Shown here piece after piece: positions 47,097 through 56,670 of a stretch of 64,000 nt of DNA. This DNA is from Rhizopus sp. PT2906 (taxonomy: Eukaryota > Mucoromycota > Mucoromycetes > Mucorales > Rhizopodaceae), in the NCBI GenBank assembly GCA_025529335.1, contig JAMYHX010000144.1:1-64000 (forward strand). Direction: 5' to 3'. Under the pieces are notes generated by a model. The model was not told the DNA's origin. It searched no databases and saw nothing but the letters and a program-made list of their open reading frames with translations. The stretch's first letter is position 1. Every line of letters starts with the position of its first letter. Position numbers and translations under genes: made by a program.

Positions 47097-48059
47097 TTAC
47101 ATGATATTACAGTTTTCTAAATCTTTTATATCTGGGACAGCATTAGGGTCACCAAAGTTCATTCCTGGAGCCATTTCGTCTAGTAACTCTGCTGGTGGTT
47201 GACCTAAATCCTGCATCTTTGTCATCAAGTCCATAATTTTCTTTGCTTGTGCTTCGTTCTTTTCATCAAAATCTGGTAATTCATAGGTTGCGACAATATT
47301 TTGACATATGCTGTATTGTTCTTTATACTTTTCATATTCTTTATTGTCTATCTTGTCCTTGTTTTTCTCTAACCAGTCGGGATACTTTTGTGCCAGATCT
47401 TTCATTGGTTCATATAGCAGTTCCTTTGACATCAACTGGCTCATCATTCCTTCCAACACATTTTCGAATTCACCATTATCAGCTAATGATTCCATTTGCT
47501 TCATCAGTTCAGCCATAAACGCATCCTCCGAGTCCTCTGCAATAGTCGACTAATAATATATGAAATATGAATCAAATGAAACATACACACACACATATAC
47601 ACACTTACATCAATTTCCTTTGAGCTATCCTTCAGCTTGTTCATTGTTTTTCCAATAGCTTCTTGGAAACTTTGTGGTGTCTTGGACGATGATGTGGCTG
47701 CTTCTCTTGTTTTATCAGGGGTATTGTTATTATCAAAAGAAGCCCACACTTTTTCAAAGGCTTCCTTCATGTCATCCTCTTGGCCAAATTGACCCATTAG
47801 ATTCTCCATTCCAGCAGCTAATTGTTTGGCAAATTCGTCATTGTCCAATATATTGTCGAGATCTTCTTTTTCTTCTTCTTTTACTTCAGTAACGGTTGTC
47901 TTTTTTGGTACCGAGGGTGGTGGTTGGTTCATGGTATCCAAGACATCTTTTTATGGATAAGCACCCCTGCTATAAGCATATGCTCTCTCTCTCTCTCTCT
48001 CTCTTACCGTCTAACAAGTCATCAATATCAGAGTCATCGTTCTGGGTCTGTTTGGACAT
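47097..48059 (-). CDS. PEX19: Peroxisomal biogenesis factor PEX19, farnesylated
   Basis: PEX19 is the cytosolic receptor and chaperone for peroxisomal membrane proteins. Three exons from 48059. The N-terminus (MSKQTQNDDSDIDDLLD) is the acidic PEX3-binding region. The middle includes LDNILDNDEFAKQLAAGMEN, LMGQFGQEDDMKEAFEKVWA and AFMAELMKQMESLADNGEF. The cargo-binding core reads EPMKDLAQKYPDWLEKNKDK, then YEKYKEQYSICQNIVATYEL. The end DLENCNIM supplies a CaaX box (CNIM), the farnesylation site that raises cargo affinity. The first intron has a (CT)n run next to its donor side, at 47983-48003 on the plus strand. Stop codons of the NADH dehydrogenase gene and PEX19 face each other about 45 nt apart. 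Confidence 0.95.
47983..48003. repeat. (CT)n microsatellite in PEX19 intron 1
   Basis: About ten CT units directly beside the splice donor of PEX19 intron 1 (on the minus strand the intron starts GTAAGAGAGAG). Length changes would alter the intron just inside the donor. Confidence 0.7.
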
Positions 48060-48940
48060 TTTTATTATAAAGCAAGAAAAAGGTTAAACTGAGTCAGAAA
48101 AATTATTTCTTTTATGGAAAACTGATTACTTCCCATGTGAATTTTTATTTGTAAAGAAAAAGAGGGGCGAAGAAGGGAATTTCCATTTTTAGTATGTTGT
48201 CTAATACAGCAAAGGTGTACTCTCCCTTTAAATGACAATGTTTTCACGTTTAAAAGTTGTCCTGTAGCCAATTTGAAAGATTCCTGCATTAGATAAATTA
48301 ATAAAAGTCTCCTTTACCACACAAAAAAAACATTTCATCATGAATTGCTCAAGCGATGTATTGAGTTATTATTATTGCAATATTGGCGTTGTTGAGTGAA
48401 ATGTTGCGCATTGTCTTTTTCTTTCTCCCTGCGCTAATGTAATCATAATGCACAATAAAGATGATGTATTTTATTGGGGTAACAATATGTTGGGAAAACA
48501 TGTGCAACAAAACTGGATGATAGCAAATCAATGTGTAATTTGCTTTCTTTTGGCTACATAAACTCTCGCGTATACCAGTCGGAATAGGTGGGGCAGCGAA
48601 GGTGGTCTTGATCTTCTCTTGTTGTGCTGCAAATGGTATTGTGAAGCTTGGGGACAACCAGCATGTTATACAGATGGTCAATCAAGTTGAGCGGTTGGCA
48701 TTTTTTCAACGAGATTCCAAAGGATGCAAGCTCTGTGAACGTATACAGCTGATGTGACATCAGATGCATAGTGCACCATGCGACAGAAGTATCTTAATCC
48801 GACAGTAAATCAATGAGTTTAGATCAATAATATTTGTTTAGAAACTTACCAGCGACTTGAAAATCAATTGTATGGCTAAGCTTTTGTTAGGCAAGAGCAT
48901 CTTTACAAAAGGTCGCAATACGGTAGAAACCATTTGCCAA

Positions 48941-50585
48941 CTATGAAGACGTGATTGACGTACTTGCCTTGATTTCACCATAAACATTAATGTGCAAGTA
49001 CTTGTAAACTTGATATACATCGGCTTTGTAATCTGACCGATTTGCATTGTTTTTTGACTGCTCGCCAGGAACCAGATTCGAACTACACAAAAAATAGCAA
49101 ATAATTGAGTAACAGTCCTCCGTGGTCGCAAACACATCTATTGTCATTCTGCCCCAGTGCTGTTGAATCATTTGGAAGAGTCCATTCGTATAATGTTTCT
49201 TCTTTCTGCTGAGATAGTCCGCTCGAATATTCTTCACTCCCTGTATATGAAAGTATCTTACCGTCAATTGGTTGATCGTGATGACTTGCTGTATTCCAAG
49301 CTTAACGTTTGAAGCAACGCGGATGTTGTTCCCCCGGACTTTTTCACATGCTTCAGTACTGCCATGTTGTCGATGTACATGTGTATCAATGAGTTTCGGA
49401 ATTTTTGTGCGTGTAGCTGAAGAGCAAATAAGATTGTCTTCAATTCCCACAAACTAATCGAAGTGCCGCTTTCGACCTCTGACCAAAACCCGTATGTCTC
49501 GACTTCTTTTGACGTTATACCCCACTCTGTATCTGAGGCCTCTACGTGGATACTGATATCCAGTTCTCTGATGTCTGTATCGATCTTTATTGGTAAGCCG
49601 TTTGAGATCTGTACGTTCTCGGTCCACCACTGTAGTTCGTTCCAACTTTGAGCAGATAATGGGCATTGCTTCTCCCAGTTGTATTGCTGTCTTCTTAAAT
49701 TCATCGCTAAACCTCGCTGTAGAAACCGGATTCTCAGCAGTGCTTCTCCAATGGCTGGAATCATTGCCGTAATCTTCCCCAAAAGACTTGCCATCCAACG
49801 ACATGAGTAAGTCACCTCCAGGTCTTTGAATAGTTGTTTGATCCTTGACATCAGTTTGGACATCTTCTTCTGTGGCATACTGATCTGCATTTGTTTGCTG
49901 TTGAAAGTAAACCCAAGGAATTCTTGCACATGTTTTGGCTCCAAATCGCTCTTTTGATGACTGACTATAAACCCCAACGAAGTTAGCTGGTGCAATGCTT
50001 CTCTTGAATTCCTCTTCATCTCCTCTTTGGCTCGTGCCAACAAGCATATATCGTCTAGGTAATAAACTAATCGTATGCCTTTTTCTCTCAACGGCTCCAG
50101 CGCAAATCTTATCAATTTTGAGAACACTCTGGGTGCTACACTCAGTCCAAAGGCCAGGGACCGATATTGGTATATGGTATCCTGATGTTGAAACGAGAGA
50201 AGCTTCCTTGACTCCGGATGAATTGGCACACTTATATAAATATCCTTCAAATCTATCTTGCATATGAAGTCGTTGGCTCTATCAATTCTCTCAATGCAGG
50301 AACACCTTCCATCTTGAAGTGATTACACTGTACATATTTGTTTATTTGACAGCAATCGAGAATCGGCTGAATCTTTGTTGCTTCCTTGATGGTAAAGAAA
50401 TCGGACAGAAATTGTGCGTCCTGGTTCGATAATTTCTCTATGACCTGCACCGCCAGAAACGGTTGTACTGCTGAATCTACTGCCGACAAGTTGAACTTCT
50501 CGTTCTTCCAAGGGACTGGCTTTATTTGAAATTGAATTTGATAGCCTTCGCTGATAACGGACAATGGCCATTGGTGTTTCGTCAA
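48941..50585 (-). pseudogene. Reverse transcriptase-RNase H of the DIRS-like element, frameshifted
   Basis: The N-terminal RT part (50585-50253) includes DCCQINKYVQCNHFKMEGVP. A one-base shift near 50275 leads into the core CKIDLKDIYISVPIHPESRK, LAFGLSVAPRVFSKLIRFAL, LVYYLDDICLLARA (the YxDD catalytic box) and VQEFLGFTFNSKQMQISMP. RNase H follows with SIHVEASDTEWGI, LWELKTILFALQ and HMYIDNMAVLKHV. Another shift near 49315 carries it to RYFHIQGVKNIRADYLSRKK and WGRMTIDVFATTED. Both domains keep their catalytic residues, except that the first RNase H Asp position reads VEAS. The frameshifts make it a pseudogene. Confidence 0.75.
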
Positions 50586-50745
50586 TCGTTTCCAATTGTA
50601 TAGAAACTTCTGTAGACGACTGCCTGGTGGGATTCCATCTTCTGGGATCGTGTAATGTGATTTTTTGTGGACATTTCGGAATTTCTATTGTTTTTATTGT
50701 TTTCTGATTTTTTAATTTGACAGGTTCCAATGAACTGGACCGATC

Positions 50746-51543
50746 CTAGCTCACTGGCTTGTGCCTGAGGTTGGTTCTTGAGTTGAACTGGGGTTGATCT
50801 TTGCTGGATATGGGGCACCACTGCCTCTTCCCTTCCCAAAAAAACTTCCTCGTCCGATTGAAGCGTCCTCTACCATTGAATCCACCCTGAGGTCTTGATG
50901 AAGAACTCGATATCTTGATGACGGAATCCTCAAATCTAGTCGTTTGAATTTTTTCAATAACTTCAGAGGAGAAAAAGAGAACTTTGTTTTCGTCTTCGTC
51001 ATCATCCTCGAGATACTTGAGGCTGTCTGGGAGACGAAGTGCCTTTGTTGATAGGTCTTTGGCATCTTTATCCAGCTCTTTTCCTGTTGCGAGGCAGTAT
51101 ACTGCAAGCCTTCCAGCCTTTTCCAGGATTGTTGACATAGTCTGTTGGTCTCCACCTTCTTCGAAGATATATCGAATTTCGTTGTACAATTCTGATGCTC
51201 CTCTTCCTGCTGTCCGTAATCGATCAGCTCCTTTGCCGATTGTGGATACCATTTGGGCAGGATCCACTTGGTATTTCTTGAGTCCTAGGAGATAAACCTT
51301 GTTGATCATCTCTGTTTGTGTCTATTTACCGCCTTCGAACTTAATTGTTTCTCTAGCGTATTGTTTGAATTTGTTCTTAAGCTGTACTTTGGAAGAGGCT
51401 TCCAATTCGAGCTGAATATCTTCTGGCAATTCTAGTTGTTCGTCTCTGAGACCTTGATCTGAATCTCTTACGGATTTCTCACAATTCTCTAATTTCTTCG
51501 GCTGTAAGTACTTCATTTGTGATATCTGACATAATGGTTCCAC
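50746..51543 (-). pseudogene. Gag-like ORF of the DIRS-like element, one internal stop
   Basis: One frame runs from MEPLCQISQMKYLQPKKLEN at 51543 to HKPVS at 50746, broken by a single TAG at 51323-51321. Features include KVYLLGLKKYQVDPAQMVST, a helical middle and an acidic patch (DDDEDENK). A glycine/arginine-rich end (RPQGGFNGRGRFNRTR) is typical of nucleic-acid-binding Gag proteins. No zinc knuckle is visible. The reading frame is otherwise well preserved, so the insertion may be fairly recent. Confidence 0.65.
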
Positions 51544-52423
51544 AATGCGCGGCTTTGAAAGGTATAAAGGGCATACAATGAAAGTTTTATTTAAATTATA
51601 TAATACTGAAAATAAAGCGCGGCCTGGAGGGCTTTAACCACACCATTTGTCTTCGTTTCGCTAACGTTACTATTGGGTTTCAAAAGTGTGACCAATTTTT
51701 TTGGTAAATCTGACCAACGTTTTCAAAAATCTGTCAAATTGAGAGTGGAAATATAGTATTTCCAAGAAGTAATGTCGCAAAAGTTTATGTTTTATAATAT
51801 AAAATATGCAGAAATGCGACATGGCGCGACATTACGTTTCGGAAATGCTATACAGTACATTGAATGAGCGCCATCTGGCCATTTTGTTTAAAGAATAGAA
51901 TGTCCGCCCTGACCAAACGAATCCGTTGGAATGTTACAGATGTGAAATGTCCTCTTCATTTGAACTAAAGGCAAAGAAAGAAAGAAAGAAAGAAATGCAA
52001 TAATAAAGAACCTATTTGATTCCTGAACGATTGTGTTATAATGAATTCATTTTCAGAACTGGGGTGACAATGGAACTATGGGCCACACACACTCTCTCTC
52101 TCTGTCTCCGGAATTAATGCATATATCAGCTGTTAATTTTTAACATATTGTTTGTAAAAACGTGGGTGAGTCTCCATATTGATCAACTAAAGTGATCATT
52201 TCTATAAAAAGAAATACTAAAATAAATTATCATTTTCCCTCAGTGGGCTCATCCATGACGTTTAGTCATCGTTTTGATTTACCGCAAAATGTCAATTCAA
52301 CAACAATATGTCATGATGATATTATAAACTAGGGTTGTTGCTTCAGTTATGCAGCGAACGATATATTATAAAAAGAGCGAGCTTTTCTCTTTTTTTTTGC
52401 TCAATACCTTATTATAAAACAAG
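51544..52423. other. Spacer with hairpin, old element debris and promoter of next gene
   Basis: Contains an AAAG repeat at 51969-51994, a CT run near 52092-52103 and a TATA-like TATTATAAAAAG at 52364-52375, about 50-60 nt before the start codon at 52424. No protein gene. The inverted repeat at 51752-51852 is listed separately. Confidence 0.45.
51752..51852. repeat. 27-bp imperfect inverted repeat (hairpin) with 47-nt spacer
   Basis: Arms at 51752-51778 and 51826-51852 are complementary at 23 of 27 positions, including the perfect inner 10 bp GTAATGTCGC / GCGACATTAC. The total span of 101 bp could be the compact remains of a MITE or the terminal or internal repeat of the neighbouring retroelement. 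Confidence 0.65.
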
Positions 52424-52732
52424 ATGCCAAACAACGTAAACAGCCCTTCCAATTTAGAAAACTTCCCTCATCCTCCTGCCGAAAGAGCCGGTGGCATGAG
52501 AATCAGTCAGCCTAATCCTAACCGCACTCATTTGGAAGAAAAATCTCATGATGAAAGTGACGAGAAGAAAGAAAAGGATCGTCTCGACAAGATTGACCTT
52601 GATCAACGACGTCAACAAGATTTGCATAACCATACAGCTGCCTTCCAAGCTAATGTACCAAGAAACGCTGGTAAAAACCCTCAGAAGCAGGCTCAAAGAC
52701 AAGAAACACAACCAAGAGCCTTAAGCCACTAA
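52424..52732 (+). CDS. Small hydrophilic unknown protein, 102 residues
   Basis: Single-exon ORF with a TATA-like element 50-60 nt upstream and an A/T-rich 3' flank. The protein starts MPNNVNSPSNLENFPHPPAE, then has GMRISQPNPNRTHLEEKSHD, a charged helical stretch (KKEKDRLDKIDLDQRRQQDL) and a basic, Q-rich end. There is no membrane segment, signal peptide or known domain. Composition (very polar, no Cys or Trp) resembles disordered stress-type proteins. Function unknown. A clean frame and strong promoter-like context make it likely to be real. Confidence 0.6.
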   Translation: MPNNVNSPSNLENFPHPPAERAGGMRISQPNPNRTHLEEKSHDESDEKKEKDRLDKIDLDQRRQQDLHNHTAAFQANVPRNAGKNPQKQAQRQETQPRALSH

Positions 52733-52927
52733 ACTATGTAAACATTGTCCATGCGTGTATAATTACTATTTAAAAACAAATAAAAAATTACCTTTCTTTT
52801 TTGTTATTCATGGCACAGTTTTAAAAATTAAATGAACTTTTTGTCTCCTTATTTTAAGAAAAAAACGTGTGTACAACAAATATCCTACGCCATATATAGG
52901 CGTTTTCCTTTTTTTTCCCTTCTCCCT

Positions 52928-52940
<13 letters not shown>

Positions 52941-52964
<24 letters not shown>
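52941..52964 (+). repeat. (CT)n microsatellite
   Basis: About twelve CT units roughly 100 nt before the start codon of the coiled-coil gene. Pyrimidine tracts of this sort are common in fungal 5' leaders. Confidence 0.7.
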
Positions 52965-53058
52965 TTCTATCTTTGCTTGTTTGAGCGCGTTCGGACCCAC
53001 AGTTGATACAAATATAAACCGAGTGGCAAATATTATCTTGGTTTTTTGAAAAGTTACA

Positions 53059-54243
53059 ATGAGTCCAACCTACAGTTTACAACCTTCTTCAATTGAAGAG
53101 CAGCAAATCGATAGTGAATCAGCCGGTCAACTTGGTTGTTTAAGAAAAAAGAAAGATGAAAGCTTGGTCAATGCATTATTGACCAAAGAGGTAACACACA
53201 TGATTGATGGGAAGAAATGAAAAAAAAAATTCATTCCCCTACTTTAGTCTGAAATCGCTGCTCTAAAGGAAGTCATTGACAAGTGGAGAACTAGAGCACT
53301 AGAAGCAGAGGCCATGAAGGAATATTACTGCGGTACATACGAAATTTGAATTGGACCATAGAATGTTGCTGACTTTATATATAAATATATTTAGAGCGGT
53401 TTGAAACAGTGCGATCACAGTTTGAAAATGAAATCATGGCCATTGAAGAAGAATACGTTCATAGATTGAGTGAAAAAGATGAAATCATATTCGGTCTCAA
53501 ACAAGAATTGCATTATCTTGTTTCCCAAGTTTGTCGTATGTTTATATACTTTAGTAATTTCTGTATATTTATCATTCATTATTATTGGTATAGGAGATGA
53601 GTCAGTACAAGAAGAAGGAGAAGACGTGATTGACGAATATGACAACATTAGTATAATCGACAGTATCTATGATGTATGTTTTATTCATTCTATATATTCA
53701 TGAAACAACCACTTACATTGAAAATATAGCGAGACATTGAACAAGGTTTTGTGCTATCTGGTACGGATCGACCCTCTTGCTACGACACTGTACGATCCGA
53801 GGATATATTAGGCAGTATACAGGTACACACACACACAGATATATAAATATAGTACGATACATATGAATGTTGTAACACGTAATCTTAATTAGAGCACTGT
53901 TAAAGCAATTGAGCAAGAACTAGGTATAGACTCTGAACAATCTAAACGACAACATCGTCGTTCATTGTCTGCATCTACCTTGATTGAAGCAGCTCAAACT
54001 ACAACCAACAAAAAAAAGAGTAGTTCCTTCTACAGCATGTTGAAGGTTCTCCCCAAAATACTCAAAAAACAAACCTATCCACTCATTAAGAAGAATAATA
54101 ATAACAACAATGATGTATATAGTTGGAAGCAGACACCATCTCCTCCTATCACAGGTGATGATCAGCAACAGTTAGTTATATATCGTCCAGAACAATTCCC
54201 TATGTCAAATACAGATAATCATCCCAAGACAGTTCCTGTCTAA
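53059..54243 (+). CDS. Coiled-coil protein of unknown function
   Basis: About six exons with short introns; start MSPTYSLQPSSIEEQQIDSE at 53059. The centre is a coiled coil: SEIAALKEVIDKWRTRALEA and FENEIMAIEEEYVHRLSEKD, then IIFGLKQELHYLVSQ. An acidic segment (EEGEDVIDEYDNISIIDSIY) follows, then RDIEQGFVLSGTDRPSCYDT and KAIEQELGIDSEQSKRQHRR. The C-terminal part is basic and serine/lysine-rich (KKKSSSFYSMLKVLPKILKK) with a six-Asn run, and ends NTDNHPKTVPV. I do not recognise a family. The mixture suggests a scaffold or adaptor. The splice model is consistent in frame. Confidence 0.6.
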
Positions 54244-54590
54244 GTTTATATACTCCCCCCTGTCCATTTTCTTTGTTTATATTATATTATATATATATAT
54301 ATATATACTTCCCCACACTCTGTTATTATGAATATATGTTTATTCTGATTTATGTCCCTCTCCCCTTTAAATAAAAAATCCATTTATGCATACTGATAAG
54401 GTAAATGAACTACGAGTCCTAAAATTGAGACACAAACAGATGTAATTAGTAAAGCAGTCAATGATATGAAATAATTTCACTTACAAGATATCAAATATTC
54501 AAAGTATTAAATATTTGTTATTAAATAATCAGCACAAGTCAATAAATTATCAAAGAAGACGTACCTTTCAAGAAGTATTACTGTCATTGA
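54244..54590. other. Intergenic, AT microsatellite
   Basis: 3' flank of the coiled-coil gene, with an (AT)n run at about 54284-54307. No gene was seen. Confidence 0.4.
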
Positions 54591-55140
54591 CAACAGGCCA
54601 ATCTTCGTTTGCAGTAAAGAAAGAAGCGGCATTCGTTTTGAAATTTATCAGTGTTGGATTGACTGGCTTGCGGGTCAAATTGAGGAAAGGTTGCATCAAA
54701 AAGAAGTGTCGCTAAACCGGAAAGACCAATTTCCATTGCAGATAAGGTACCTCTTCCTTTTACAGCCTTTTTTGCTTGAACAGAGACACAATTTGGGTTG
54801 TCACAGATAAATGCGCCATTGATTGTTCGTAATCGTCTTGCACCATTCTTGTAAACCGTTTACACTGGATGATACAATTTTTGAAATCAATAGATACACG
54901 TTTGGGAGGTATTGTGTTTGCTCGTTATACATACAGAGGTATACAGACGACGCTTCAAAGGTTTCCAATGACCACCGTATCGCATGTATCCTTTGATTCG
55001 TGAACCTATACCTAAACCACAGCCACCAACAAACGTGATAGGTTTTACCTTTCTAGAGGATGTAGCATATTTGCGTTTATCTGAACAAAGTCTATCAGTG
55101 TATTTACGTTTTTGTAACTCTTAAACCCTTTTTTGCTTCA
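54591..55140 (-). pseudogene. Decayed TnpB/Fanzor-like nuclease gene, copy 2 (zinc-ribbon end)
   Basis: The minus-strand frame from about 55085 reads KRKYATSSRKVKPITFVGGC, then GLGIGSRIKGYMRYGGHWK and LYTSVCITSKHNTSQTCIY. A TGA at 54889-54887 then replaces the second Cys of the expected TCxxC. It continues FQKLYHPV, a TAA at 54862-54860, and further GARRLRTINGAFICDNPNCV and LSAMEIGLSGLATLLFD. The paired Cys motifs (NTSQTC.. and CDNPNC) fit a zinc ribbon inside a RuvC-like nuclease of the TnpB/Fanzor group. The copy is dead. It aligns well with the relic at 25.4-25.5 kb, so both belong to one family. Confidence 0.6.
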
Positions 55141-55549
55141 GTTGACTTGGCGAGTAATAGAAATATTGTATAATATGTTTATGTTCAATATATGTGTTAT
55201 GTAATTCATTTAAATGTTCAAGGTTTCTGACACTAACCTTTTTACCGAGTCCAAAAAGGAATGCATTTATTTTATGATCGGCCTTGTAAAAATAAGATTA
55301 AAAAGTACAGTAATGAAACTTTTTTATCTTTACCTTATTGAAAGAGAGTAAAAAGAGACAAAGAAAATAAGAAGAAACTGTGGGAGGGGATGAGTGTGAG
55401 TAATCAAGGTCATTTGGGATATAATTATGATTATGCGTATAATGTATCTAAAAATCGCCTCAATCAAGGACAAGTACATCGGGCTCCTCTGTTCTTTTCA
55501 CTAGATTATTCTGTCCCATAAATACTCTTTTACATACTACTTTAATATA

Positions 55550-55895
55550 TTACTGCATTGCTTCTGAATACCCTCCATGCAAATAGTAATAATCACCTAT
55601 TAATTTCATGACAATACTGCATCTTTTCTGATGACCTCTTGCATCAACACTACTGGGGGTTTCCTGAAAAAGATCGACCATAAAACCTTTGCAGTCTACA
55701 ATGTTTATGGGGATCTCTGTGTTTTCGAATAATAACATATCAGCTGTGGTGGACTCATCCATAGTGTAGGAAAGATCATTAGTGACGGTAACACTGAAGT
55801 CATCTACTGTGTTTGAATCCAATACTTATTCATCATCTTTTGTAAAAGTATCCATGTGGTTCACACAAGTCTTGATGTAGTGAGCTTCCGATCTA
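55550..55895 (-). pseudogene. Unrecognised coding relic upstream of the nuclease remnant
   Basis: One minus-strand frame runs from about 55895 (RSEAHYIKTCVNHMDTFTKD) through an in-frame TAA near 55828 and on to LDSNTVDDFSVTVTNDLSYT, then ENTEIPINIVDCKGFMVDLF and KRCSIVMKLIGDYYYLHGGY, ending at 55550. It looks like a piece of a transposon-associated protein, but I do not know the family. It could be the 5' part of the same element as the nuclease remnant, which is on the same strand 400 bp away. Confidence 0.35.
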
Positions 55896-56670
55896 GATAT
55901 ATACAACAAGTCAGTTTCTTCTATCATTTAACGTGTTTGAAGAATAACGCTGTTTGTTTTTAATAGGTGAGTTGATAAAGTAAAGAAAAAGATAGTAATG
56001 TATAGAGCTACTACTATACAGACGTGTAGTATGTAGAATACCCATTATGGGTAAAGATGAACAACAGTAGCGCAGCAACTGCAAGTATATATATACATGG
56101 ACGTTTATTTAAAGGTGTAGAGCAATCCACGCACTATCAGAGCTATTATATACTCTCAAATAAGCGTTTATTTAGACCTTTTTAGATTTAAAATTGTTGC
56201 ATAACAGCTTGGCTCCAAGGTTGAACGAGTAACACTGTGATTCTTTTTTTACCGTTTGACGTGTTGTTAGTATTGGTCATATTCAGGAGTAAAATAGGCT
56301 GTTCTTAAGCAGAATAACGCCTATATGAGTATGTATTATTACTCTGAATTCATCTTTTTTTATCAATGCTTTTTCGAAAGAGAGAGAGAGAGACATCTTT
56401 AGGTACACTGGACCTTTATTGAATATGCGCAATAAGAGTAAGTTTCAAAGAGATCATTATAAAATGCCTGCCTTTACGAACAGTGTCCTTTATTTAAAAT
56501 GTTGAAAGATGAACTATTAATCATCTTTAGGCATAGCCTTCAATTTCAGTTGCGGAGTCTTGTGTTTCGGAAACTGAAAAAGCGTGACTTTTTGGATACA
56601 ATTTTAACTATCAAAAAATTTTTCTTACTGTTGACCTTTCTCTTTTTCCATCAGTCCCGACAGTACCAAC
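55896..56670. other. Upstream region of RPL7
   Basis: AT-rich, with a GA run near 56380-56393. The last 150 nt should include the RPL7 promoter and leader; a C/T-rich stretch leads up to the ATG at 56671. No gene was recognised. Confidence 0.4.

Larger units (their letters stand above)
48340..51543 (-). mobile_element. Broken DIRS-like retroelement (Gag, RT, RNase H)
   Basis: Minus-strand order is Gag-like ORF, reverse transcriptase, RNase H. No integrase was seen and no tyrosine recombinase was recognised in 48340-48940. That stretch has only short frames, such as HQLYTFTELASFGISLKKCQ. RT and RNase H sequences are of the DIRS/Ngaro type rather than Ty1 or Ty3, as judged from the FGLSVAPRVF, YYLDD and WGRMTIDVFAT motifs. 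There are no long direct repeats at the ends that I could see. Frameshifts and a stop in Gag make the copy inactive. It sits between PEX19 and a small stress-type gene. Confidence 0.75.

Noticed and set aside
49060..49085. GTTCGAATC on the minus strand, resembling a tRNA B box
   Set aside because: It lies inside the coding relic of the DIRS-like element and no A box or cloverleaf is found at the required distance.
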